Shown here piece by piece: positions 10,642 through 19,982 of a DNA stretch of 36,068 nt (position 1 is its first letter; every line of letters starts with the position of its first letter). The DNA comes from Chara braunii. Its lineage: Eukaryota > Streptophyta > Charophyceae > Charales > Characeae. The notes below the pieces were generated by a model that saw only the letters and a program-made list of their open reading frames with translations, was not told the DNA's origin and searched no databases. The position numbers were made by a program, and so were the translations under genes. The stretch lies in contig BFEA01000191.1 in the NCBI GenBank assembly GCA_003427395.1, positions 2,384,804-2,420,871 on the forward strand, read 5' to 3'.

Positions 10642-11383
10642 AGTGAAAAAAAAAAGGAAAAAAAAGGACATGTAATGACCTGCCAAACACGGACTGAGAC
10701 ACACAACTGATTTCTGAGTTTTGCTCATGGAATGTATGCCTTACTGAGTTTCTGGCTTGTTGCTGAGTTTTCTAAGTCCGTGTGGGTGCATGCCTGCTGG
10801 TTTGCATGCTGTCTGAGTGCCTGTCAACTTGAGTGCGTGTGTGACCCGCAAGGGCACTTGTTTGTTCGGACGGCCCGAAGGGCTGGTACTCACCCGTGGC
10901 CGTCACATTGAGGGTTGCAGCGGGGAAAACACCCAAGTGGTGGGGAACGAGGCCCACGACGCTTAGAGCAGTGGAAAACACTCAAGTAGCAGTTAGGCCA
11001 GTACCACACCAAGTAGACGTAGATGTGTCGGGTACTCGAGGCCGAGCAGAAGAAGACCAAAGTTGGCATGTTTAGATACCCGGTAGTTGTAGTACCAGTC
11101 CAACCAGTCTGAGTCTAGGGCCTGTACGGGCAATATCAGAGTCTGGAATGATGTTTCCCTCCGAAAGGGAGGAGGTATCGGTTGCTTGGAGGCCGGGCGG
11201 CCTAGGAAGTCACTCCGCCAAGAGGCAAGCGGGCCGCTATATCTCCAGGAGTAGCAAGGTGCTCCTCCTCATTGTCGGCGTGCAAGTTTGGCGACACACT
11301 GGTTGGAGCGCTGCTGGGGAGGAGCAAGGACAGGAGGAGGAAGAAGACCAGGACTAGGAGGGAGGAGCGCCAGAGGTACTTAC

Positions 11384-11674
11384 CTGTCTACGGTGGATGC
11401 CATCTTCATCACCTTGGTGGGTGCTGCATTCTGAAGGCCCCCGTTGGGGTAGAGCTACACCAAGAAGCTTCGAGGCTGAGTCAGGCATGGCGGCCTGAGC
11501 TAGAGCAGCCATAGCTGCTTTGTGTTGTCCTTTGCACAGCAGGGCAGTGCCCTGGTAGTCCTCCATAGCCTCAGCCGGGGAAGGAGGAGGAAGAAGGGTG
11601 GCCATGGCTATGGTGGACCTCATGTGACGCCTGCAGTAGAAGAGGGATTCAGACATTGATTCTGGTTCAGCCAT
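11384..11674 (-). CDS. Candidate first coding exon of a host gene
   Basis: From ATG at 11674 the minus strand stays open for 97 codons (N-terminus MAEPESMSESLFYCRRHM, rich in Ala/Met/Pro). It then meets a consensus 5' splice site, CAG|GTAAGTA, with the exon ending at 11384. A 70-nt pyrimidine-rich segment follows and ends CCCCAG at 11314, a plausible acceptor. Reading on in phase 0 from 11313 gives 14 more codons and a TGA, about 111 residues in all. I recognise no domain. Neighbouring sequence is repeats, and no TATA box is evident. The splice signals are the main support, and transcript evidence is absent. It could be chance in GC-rich DNA. Confidence 0.3.
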
Positions 11675-11699
11675 TTAACATTATTATCATTAATATTTC

Positions 11700-11932
11700 T
11701 TGTTTGAGTAAGAGAGGGGGAGATAAGGAGGAGGAGAGTGGTTGGTGAAGAAGAAGAGCATTATCATTGGTCTATGCTCGTGTCCATCATCTTCTTCTTC
11801 CTTTCTTCTTCTTCTTCTTTTCCTTTCTCTCCTCTCAAGTTCATTCATTTCTTTTTGCAATTGGACGACATTGTACTTTCTGATGAATGTGTACTTGGAA
11901 ATTGGCCAAGATCATAACATTGGTATCAGAGC
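11700..11932 (+). mobile_element. Orphan LTR end plus initiator-Met PBS (retroelement remnant)
   Basis: TGGTATCAGAGC at 11921-11932 is an exact 12-base match to the usual plant initiator-Met tRNA PBS. It follows ATAACA, a plausible LTR end at 11919. The preceding 200 bp (CTT-rich, then a short AT-rich part) looks like LTR R/U5 sequence, but its left border is not determined. No gag or pol follows before 13966, so this is at most a fragment. Copia-type elements often have this arrangement. Confidence 0.45.
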
Positions 11933-12986
11933 GAATTGTACTTGCTCGCGAGAGTTCACTTTGCCGCTCCAACCCTAACCTAAGTGGAGGGCTACTGTGA
12001 CGAACTGTTTTCCGTAACTGCGCGACTTTCTGCGCGAAGCTCCTTCACGGGTTCGGACGGGGTGGCGGATGAGGAACATGAGGATGGGTCGGCCGCGCAA
12101 GTTGCATGGATGCCCTCGCTTCTTTCTTTTTGGACTTTCGACCAGGGCCGGGAAAGTCCCGTACAGACAGTGGAGTGGGCGCGATAGCATAACTATTGCC
12201 ATAGCTTCTTTCTTGTTCTGCTGTGGGAACTGGGAATTCTTGGCGCGATCGTCGCTCGGGAACGTCATTTTCAAATTTTCGAACTGATGTCAAGCCCCCG
12301 CGGGCTCTCGGAATTGTTTTCCTTTCAGAATTTTTTTTTGTAAATTAGGATTTAGATAGGAATTTAGGTGCCTTAGAATTTTCTGCTGCACCAAGCTTCT
12401 TGCTTGCGCACATCTCATCGCGGTGGGGACTGGGCTCTGACTGTATCGACTCTTTAATCTTGCGTGTAACTGTAATTTTTGGCGGACGCGATTGTAACTG
12501 TACTCCTTCATTCTCTCGTGTTTCCCCGCCTTCTCCCTCTCTATCGCGCATACCTCGTCCTCCATTCTAATTGGCCTAAGCAATTGCATGATTGGATCGA
12601 TGTGTGGAGTGTGTCTGCGTCCCCCACGACGAGGCTTGGCCATGCTGACGTAGGCACTTCCTTCTCTGTCCCTTCCTCTCACTTAGGCATAATCCTGGGT
12701 ATATCGCGCAAGCATGCATGCTACAAATTTCGCAAGCGCGATTAGTTTGCTCTCTGTGAATTTGGAAGTTAGCGTGGTCAGTGAGGATCGGCTAACGAGT
12801 AAGCTAGTAAAGTGAGTAGATGAGAGAGTTGGGAGATCCGACGAGCTGGTGCCGAGTATGCGGGGTTGATGTGCGGGCCACGACGGACTGTGGCGCACGG
12901 GCGAACCTGGCTGGTATGCTCGGGCCAAACGGGGTGACAACTCTGTGTTGATGCGAGGCGATGAACTGCCCGCATCAGAGGTGATG

Positions 12987-12988
<2 letters not shown>
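11933..12988. other. Non-coding spacer
   Basis: Short frames exist on both strands, but none has a recognisable domain or supporting signals. I see nothing specific here. Confidence 0.45.
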
Positions 12989-13042
<54 letters not shown>

Positions 13043-13050
13043 AGAGAGAG
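12989..13050. repeat. (GA)n microsatellite
   Basis: GA repeat interrupted once by a TA near 13037. Same motif as the array at the left edge. Confidence 0.95.
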
Positions 13051-13123
13051 AAAGGGAGAGCGGACGTGTCGGGATGGTGTTTTTCTCCCCTCATCTATGA
13101 AATTTTGACAATTTTGGCGTCAG

Positions 13124-13575
13124 CATCTTGCTCACGACTATCTCAGATTTTTCTTTCTTTTTGATGATCTGTTTCTTTATCTTTGCCTCTCTGCAAGCTT
13201 GTCCAATCGGGTATGATAATTGCCTGCATCCGGTTTCTGTGTGTTGTGGGCCAAAATGAGGAGAATGAATGATTGGATTGACCGAAGTATCGTGATGCAT
13301 GCATACCTATCGATTTCTCATCTTTTCTTAGTATAGGACTAGGAGGCCATCTTTTGCTCGTGACTATCTCATATTGTTCTTTCTTTTTGATGATCTATTT
13401 CTTTATCTTTGCCTCTCTGCAAGCTTGTTCAATCGGGTGCGATAATTGCCTGCATCCGGTTTCTGTGTGTTGTGGGCCAAAATGATGAGAATGAATGATT
13501 GGATTGACTGAAGTATTGGATGCATACGTACCTATCGATTTCTCACCTTTTCTCAGTATAGACTAGGAAGTCATG
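13124..13575 (+). repeat. 226-bp tandem duplication
   Basis: Two adjacent copies, about 13124-13348 and 13349-13575, offset 226 bp. They share GATGATCT.TTTCTTTATCTT, TGCCTGCATCCGGTTTCT and ACCTATCGATTTCTCA. Scattered substitutions and small indels separate them. No coding frame is shared. Confidence 0.88.
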
Positions 13576-13848
13576 TGAATAACCATGTGTTCGCCCGTGA
13601 TCAATGCTTGAATGCCGAGTTCTTGGGAAACACGTCTCTTAATGGATCTAGAGTTGGCAATAGGGACGATCGACTGCCCCTTGTCTATGTAATCTCTGTC
13701 GGCGGTGTATATAGGTAACGACGGATGCCTGGGATTGTTGAGTGGGGATAAGGTAGATGTGCATGTTAGATGATTGAACGTGATAAATAAGTGGATGCAC
13801 TCCCCTGAGAGCACCTGACAGACCTCCCATCTTCCCTCGGGAACGCCC

Positions 13849-13920
13849 GCAGGTCTTGTGCACGCGCGTGTAAGCCCGACCCCGAGGGCCGCCACTTACA
13901 CGCGTGTCTGCAAAACCTGC
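13849..13920. repeat. Imperfect 26-bp inverted repeat (hairpin)
   Basis: Arms 13849-13874 and 13895-13920 pair at about 21 of 26 positions, including an unbroken 10-bp inner stem (CGCGTGTAAG with CTTACACGCG), around a 20-nt loop. It lies just upstream of the ORF at 13967 in Element 2. Confidence 0.75.
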
Positions 13921-13966
13921 CTGCAACCCGCTTCCCGAATGACTGAGGTTTTGATAGTCCCGCAGT

Positions 13967-14495
13967 ATGAATTTTGAGACTCTGTTCCATGTTACTGATC
14001 GTGAGTGTTTGAGATACCGAGAATTTCGAGAATACTGGGAGCGTGCGCACTTTTCTGCACGCCCCGGGGCTAGACTCCCGTAATTCCCCGTTCGAGCTCG
14101 TTTGTCAGTGGGACATCGGGCGAGCCTTAGACGATATTCCCTATCCTTTCCGCCGTTCCGGCCTGCCCACGTGTCAGATTATCACGGAACCCGACATCAT
14201 CATCATCGAAACGGAATACCCTCCCTATTACCTCACGTTGCCCTTCCACAGCCTATCGGGCCCTTATTGGAGTGACCCACCTTGCCTTGAGTGCCAGCAA
14301 GACCGTGCCTATCGGGCCGCAGGATTCACCCGACGAACCCTCTCCGAAGCCAAGCGACGGGCACACAATCTTCGACTGAGGCCTGCCGCGTCGGATCCTG
14401 AAACTTGCGACGTTCGTTGGCAACAATTACTCAGACAGCGCGACAGCCATAGCATCCCGCTGGTACACCAAATACGGGACAGACCAAGACGATGA
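13967..14495 (+). pseudogene. Uncharacterised ORF upstream of the Element 2 promoter
   Basis: About 175 codons. From ATG at 13967 the frame reads MNFETLFHVTDRECLRYREF and stops at 14081. Between 14043 and 14081 the coding character moves to another frame, open to TGA at 14493-14495, so there is one frameshift. The second part is Tyr/Pro-rich in its middle (PDIIIIETEYPPYYLTLPF), has a CLEC pair, and ends Arg-rich. I recognise no family. It lies upstream of the TATA-like box at 14564 and the PBS-like site at 14711, so it would sit in U3 of a 5' LTR. The same ORF would then recur at the 3' end of an intact copy, after ORF4. Residue use looks protein-like, but its reality is uncertain. Confidence 0.45.
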
Positions 14496-14563
14496 AACCC
14501 GCGGGGATGGTGATCCATCCTCCGAGGTTTAAAGGCTTGATGCGACCTGCGCTTGCCATTTTG

Positions 14564-14575
14564 CATAAATACCCC
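14564..14575 (+). promoter_or_regulatory. TATA-like box of Element 2
   Basis: CATAAATACCCC, about 140 bp before the PBS-like site, in the spacing expected for an LTR promoter with a short R-U5. No transcript evidence. Confidence 0.4.
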
Positions 14576-14710
14576 TAGAGCTTGCCACAGGAGATCTCAG
14601 TTCTGACCTGAGACTCTGCCCCCATTTTCCTAAAATCCTTGGCACACCCCTTTTTCGCACTTCCGGGCCCGCATCCCACTCCGATCAGGAAGTCGCGCAG
14701 GGCGTGAGGT

Positions 14711-14723
14711 TGGTATCGGGGCC
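14711..14723 (+). other. PBS-like site of Element 2
   Basis: TGGTATCGGGGCC matches the initiator-Met PBS TGGTATCAGAGCC at 11 of 13 positions. It precedes the gag ATG at 14861 by about 140 nt. The bases just before it do not give a clean CA end to the LTR, so the boundary is approximate. Confidence 0.45.
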
Positions 14724-14860
14724 GACACGTGGCGAGCTCAAAGAGTAGCGAAGTCGCACAATGCGATCTGGCGAACAAAGGGCTGCCTAGACTGCGGAAC
14801 GAGCCGCGACGCGATCCTATAGTAACTAGGAGCAGATCGGTCGGTCGGCAGGCCGCCAAC

Positions 14861-16530
14861 ATGAACGCCAATCAAGCGCAAAATGTTAATGTACAGCTAG
14901 GCGGGGCACCTATTCCCGCGCCACCAATCCGAGTTCGTGCACCTGCAGCTCCACCCGATTTGTATCTCTTTGACCCTGCGCATCACCTGGCCGGGGCATG
15001 GCTGGCCACACTGCGTGCACAACAGTACGAGAACGATGAAGCCAGGATCAATATGCCCGCTAGATTGGGAGGGGATGCACACCACGGGCTCAACACTTAC
15101 GCCTGGATAGATCTCCCGACCTTCGAGAGGGACTTCTTGAACAAATTCGACTACATCCACCTTGAACAGGCTTTCTTTATGATCAAAGATCGGGTTCAGA
15201 AGCCCCTCGAGTCTGTCACAAAATATCGTAGTAGGTTTTACAGACTGTTTGTAAAATCCGAGAGGGACGAGAAGGTCGAAAGAGATTTGTTCATCGATGG
15301 GCTTCGCAGCCGGGCAATGAGGGCGAAACTACGAAAACAATTTCCCCCCATCAATCACACTATGTAACAGATCATGGACGGGGCGGAAGAGATGGAGAGG
15401 AAGTTTGCCGCTAGCTTCCTAGAAGGGGAGGACCACGCCAAAGAGGGGCAGTCCTCGGAATTGGCCAGGGCGAAAGCCGAGCTGGCCGCGCTTCAAAACA
15501 AATTTGAGAATATGGGTTTCGTCTCCGGCCCTGTCACTTACTTAGAACAGGTTGTAGCTAAGAGACCGATACCTTACACAACCACAGGACTGCCCGTAAT
15601 GGTTGCACCCTCGCCTCCCCCAGATCCCCCTGTAAAGCCAAGCGAATCAAACGCGATACTGGAACTAACTCGAACGCTGGTTAATTTAATGCAGCAAAGT
15701 AAGAAGGAACAGCGTGAGCACAATGCTCGGATCGAATCATTGATGAGATCGATGCGCCCCATTGCTGTCAGAGCAGCACCAATGGCGCTAGGAGCAGCCC
15801 CACTCAGGCCGCGAGCAGAGCAACGACTAACTTGAGCGTTTGCTACACGTGTCACCAGCCCGGCCATATAACCCGGGATTGTCCCCACCAACCCACGCAA
15901 GTCCAAGTAGAAGCCGCCTCGGTGGCGACAACGCTGGTAGCTAATGGACCAGGGAGGGTGGGCACAATGATTGAAGAGATGGAAGGAGGAGGGAGTGTGG
16001 TAGCCACTACCGAGGAAGCTGCGAAACTAATCCCTTGACCAATACATCACACTGGGTTATCCGGGGTTGGGAATGTTGGAACCATCCGACCCGCAAACGA
16101 ACAACGAGAGATAGGCGAATGGAGACCGTCTCCAGGAAAAATGGAGTTAGGAGGCCCCACCTTCATAACTGGGGAGATAGATGTTCTAAACATTGTTCGA
16201 GCATTAGATCACTGAATTCCTCTACCAATTGGACACTTGCTGTCTATATCAGAACAAGCTAACGAACGCATGCTGCAGCGTTGCAAAGCGAAGCGAAAAC
16301 GATTTGCTCTCACTAAATCAACGACAACAAAAGGAAAGGCCGTGGTTCCTGAAGGCAAGCCGGATGTCCCTAGTTCGTCAGATCGGATACGGTTAGGACT
16401 AATCCAGAAGGATGACCATTTCCTGGGCATTAAACCCACCACTACCTTTCACATGCAAACGCAAAGTCCATCTAGTAACCTACTCCTTAAAACACGGGGC
16501 TTGGGGCAGGGTTGGACGTCGACGGAATAA
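14861..16530 (+). pseudogene. gag: Element 2 gag (capsid, coiled coil, CCHC knuckle), broken
   Basis: The start is the first ATG (MNANQAQNVNVQLGG) after the PBS-like site; the frame upstream opens only with GTG. A retrotransposon capsid-type region runs about 14950-15360 (AGAWLATLRAQQ, then LPTFERDFLNKFDYI and RYRSRFYRL-like segments) and is stopped by TAA at 15365. The same frame resumes with a Glu/Lys-rich helical stretch to 15835. A frameshift near 15770 leads to the zinc knuckle CYTCHQPGHITRDC at 15841-15882. That frame continues, with TGA at 16036 and another near 16212, through a segment containing PIGHLLSISEQANERMLQRC to TAA at 16528-16530. The protein would package element RNA. Confidence 0.75.
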
Positions 16531-16945
16531 AAAAGAAAAAAAAAAAGAAAAAAAGAAAAAAAAATGGAAGTTTCAAATCCAGGGACGTCGGGGAAGGCCC
16601 TCGCGAGGGTGGAAGTTGCAGAGGCCTTTGAGGAATGTATCTGGCCACTTTGTGGGGAAAGAGTTTGCTTTTTTGTTTTGTTTTGATTTTGTTCCGATGT
16701 CGTTTTAGTGCCCTGCCAGCCAGGCAGGGTGTATTTCACAAGTGGCACATAACTGTCTCTATGCTGTAGCATCCTGTATCCGCCCTCAATCACATCATAA
16801 GGGAGCTTTTTTTTGTTTTTGTTTTTTTTTCCCCCCTGTGTTTGTCCCCTACACGCCCTCACTGAGGGCACAATCACAGGGGCACCTCATTGAATGTACC
16901 TGGCAGTTATCGTGGTGTTTGGCATGTTTTTTTTTTTTTTTTTCC
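16526..16945 (+). repeat. Low-complexity insertion-like stretch with A and T tracts
   Basis: An A-rich tract at 16526-16563 and T tracts near 16807-16831 and 16927-16943 lie between the gag C-terminal part and the protease. A 41-codon frame from ATG 16564 follows the A tract in the gag frame, and its function is unknown. Normal pol spacing is disrupted here, suggesting an insertion or slippage-prone expansion. Confidence 0.45.
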
Positions 16946-17087
16946 TTGTTCGTTCTTGGATGAAACTCCCCCGGCTCGGCAAAACTCGGTGCGCTGTGAA
17001 AGTTAGGCTCGACAAAAACAGGGTCGGAGCTAGTGGTAGTTTAAGGCAATTCTGTGGAAATCCACAGAATGTGTTATCGAAGTTTGG

Positions 17088-17643
17088 GAAATTCCGTACA
17101 ATGTCGTTATTGACTCAGGAGCGGTCGTCCTAGCCATCTCTCTGAGGGTTGTGGAAAGAGCGGGAATAAGAAAATATCTGATCGCGTTGGCAGAATGGGA
17201 TCATCTCGTCTTCGCCGACGAAGAAAAGATCAAGGTAGTAAGGAGAATGACAAACGTCGCATTTTGATAAGGAAAGGTTCATGCACGGCGACATCATAGT
17301 ATTGGACGTAACCACGTATGACGTCCTCTTGGGACTACCCGCTCTCACCGCCCTACGGGCTAACTTGGATTTCGAAAGTCGATCGATCATCCTTCAAAAT
17401 ACGGGTGGAAAGTTGTAAGCCATCCCTATGCGCTTAACTCTCCGAACCAGGTTGCCAACAACCCGGAGACCCTCCCTGGCAATCGGAGAAGCTCTCCAGT
17501 TGATCACCTGGAGGGAACCTGTTGAAGAAACAGACCACAAGGAGAAGAAATCCGAACTATCAAGTGACTCTGACAGCGAAGACGAAGCCGATCCTCTGAT
17601 TCAGGATATGGCCCAGCAATCGGTCCGTTACCCGATCCAATAG
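17088..17643 (+). pseudogene. Element 2 aspartic protease, broken
   Basis: Retropepsin that would process the polyproteins. The N-terminal part reads VVIDSGAVVLAISLRVVERAGI, with catalytic DSG at 17112-17120. That frame closes at a TGA-TAA pair near 17265. The C-terminal part resumes in another frame with DVTTYDVLLGLPALTALRANLDF, the expected ILG/LLG flap-side motif. A TAA follows at about 17416, then an acidic Ser/Asp/Glu stretch to TAG at 17641-17643. So there is one frameshift and two nonsense codons. Confidence 0.75.
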
Positions 17644-17872
17644 AAGACCACGAAAACGTTCACCCTTAAGGAAGGAAATCTGCAGCGAACGCGCGCGTTA
17701 ATCCTGGGGGAACCGCTCGTACAAGTATCCCGGATGGACGGTTCTTTGGAAACCCCTCGAACCTTGTATGAGGCCGTGTCTCCGCTTCTCTCAAGAATAG
17801 GGAAAAAAGGCATTTTGTGACATTACAAGGCTGCCTCGTTCCTTACTATCTTCGGGGAAGGAGGTCCGATTA

Positions 17873-19579
17873 TTGCGGAAGGGGGCCGAAAGCGAGGCTT
17901 TGAAACCCCCTGCACGCGGCGGCTCCACACCCTACGAGCTCGGGATCAGAATCACCGAGAAACCAGTATGCTGGCGGGACATCAACGATGGCGTGACCTC
18001 GAAAGGACACGTGGCCATCCGAGAAGAAGATGCTCAGTTGGTGGCCATGGTGTTCTCCTGGCGATCAGACAACTCCTTTATCTTCGTCCCTCCTGCGGGA
18101 AGCAGTGGTAGAATGGGCACGAAACAAGTGACGATTACGATATACAGACAGTCGTACGAGCTGCATGTGCCTCAGTATGTGCCCGATGAAATCCATCGAC
18201 TGATCGCCGAAATCTTGACCGAATATCAGGGAGCGATTAGAGTAAAAGATACGGATATCGGGCTGTCGTTAGTCATTCGGCACGAAATTCAGATCGGGAC
18301 CCACGCGCCGATTCATTGCAAACCATACCGATACTCTCTTACGGAACGAAAAGTAGCCTTGCAAAGAATCAAAAAATTCGAAGCGAACGGATGGATCGAG
18401 CCGACTACTAGGCCGTGGTCATTCCCTGTAGTCTTAGTTCCTAAGAAAAACGGGTCGATTCGCATTTGCATTGATTACAGGAAGCTGAATGACATCACGA
18501 TTAAAGATGTGTATCCTCTTCCCCGAATTGATGATCTATTGGATGCGATTTGGTGTGCTAATTATTTTAGTAAATTTGATATTCGTCACGGATTCCATCA
18601 CATTCTGGTTAAGGAGGAGGATCGGCCAAAAAAGGCCTTTGCATTATTCGAGGGCACCTAGCAGTGGATTCGTTGCCCGATGGGGATTTGCAATGCGCCG
18701 ACTACTTTCCAGAGAGCAATGAACGTCACGTTTCATAATTTCGCCAACAAGACCAGACTGACTCAAGGGATGATCAATTTTTGCGTCATTGTGTACATGG
18801 ACGATATCCTGGTGTACTCGGAATCATTTCACGGTCATGCGCAACATATCGAATGGACACTTGGAGCATTGCGAGATGCCGGATTCAAGATCGCACTGGA
18901 GAAAAGCGAGTTCTTCCTCTCAGAAATCTCATTCCTAGGGTATGTGGTGACCCGGGGAGGGCTGAGACCAGACTCGAGAAAGGTCGCGACTGTTCAAGAC
19001 GCCCCCACGCCTATGTTGTTGACGCAGGTCCGGGCCTTTTTGGGGCTGGCCTCGTACTACCGCCGATTTATCAAAGGGTTTGCAGCAATCGCACGACCTC
19101 TAACGAATCTTCTACGGAAGGACCAGCCGTTGAGTTGGGACGCCGAGTGTGAGCGGGCCTTTATCACTTTGAAGAAGGCTTTGGCCACGACGCCTATTTT
19201 GATCCGGCCCGACCCCGAGAAGCAGTTCATACTCATTACGAACTGGCAGCCTGAGGCGATTTCCGCTATTTTGGCTCAGAAAGGGAAAGACGCCCGTGAG
19301 CATGTTATTGAGTACGCTTTGCGAACGGTGCCCGATGAAAGAAGGAACAATTCGGCTCCTCAGGGTGAGTGCTACGCGGTTGTCTGGGGAATTCAACACT
19401 TCCATCCGTACCTATACGGACATAAATTTCTCCTCGTCACAGACCATGAGCCTTTGCTGGCCCTCAAGAGGCTTACCAATTACACGAACATGATTGGACG
19501 TTGGGCGGTGCGGCTGCAGGAATACGATTTCGATATCGTCCATCGGAAAACGGAGAAGCACGCGAGGAGATCACCCTGA
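17873..19579 (+). pseudogene. pol: Element 2 reverse transcriptase and RNase H, broken
   Basis: A single frame interrupted by TAG at 18659-18661, where related RTs usually have an aromatic residue before QW. RT motifs: RICIDYRKLND, YFSKFDIRHGFHHI, CPMGICNAPTTFQ and YMDD at 18794-18805, then FLGLASYYRRFIKGFAAIARPL. RNase H follows with ITNWQPEAISAI, where the first catalytic Asp is Asn (AAC at 19241-19243), then GECYAVVWGIQHF and LVTDHEPLLAL. The last RNase H motif is lost at the frame end (KTEKHARRSP). The first codon shown is only the first start in the frame. RT and RNase H would copy the RNA genome into DNA, but this copy is inactive. Confidence 0.88.
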
Positions 19580-19768
19580 GGAAGGAACCGGAGCCAACTG
19601 CCGGGCCCTCGTACGGACAAGTGGCCATCCTCCCTCGAACTTCTAAGCAGTGATTGACAGGCACAGTGGCGATGGAACGTGGAGGTAATTCTGGAAGACT
19701 CTTCTCTCCCCTCTCATCTTCGTCTTTTCCTTCCCTGGCCGACAAATTTTATTATTTTTGCGAAGGAA

Positions 19769-19893
19769 TCTCGCGTGTCTACTAACGGGGAAGGATATGT
19801 GGAATGGGTAAATTGTCAACATGTGTCTCCAGGGCCCACAACTCCTGTATTCAGTACAGGAACGCAGACAAAACCTGGCTATGCCCTTTATGT
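19769..19893 (+). pseudogene. PHD-finger-like zinc motif between RNase H and integrase
   Basis: From 19822 one frame gives C-X4-H-X2-C-X11-C-X2-C ending WLCPLC; the Trp two residues before the seventh Cys is a PHD hallmark. Six bases upstream, in the adjacent frame, is another Cys codon (19814-19816). Allowing for one missing base, it makes the C-X2-C pair of a C4HC3 finger. Eleven residues further upstream, in phase, Ser-X2-Ser (19769-19780) occupies the place of the first Cys pair. PHD fingers read histone H3 tails, so a role in choosing integration sites is possible. The finger is degenerate here (one frameshift, first ligand pair Ser). A RING or other zinc ribbon is the main alternative. 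Confidence 0.6.
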
Positions 19894-19982
19894 CAGACTG
19901 ATAAGATCTCGACCGAAGCTCGATTCCTCGAAGCCACGTCCGAGGGATTGGAAAAGACTCGTAGGTTTAGGAGGGCTGAAGT

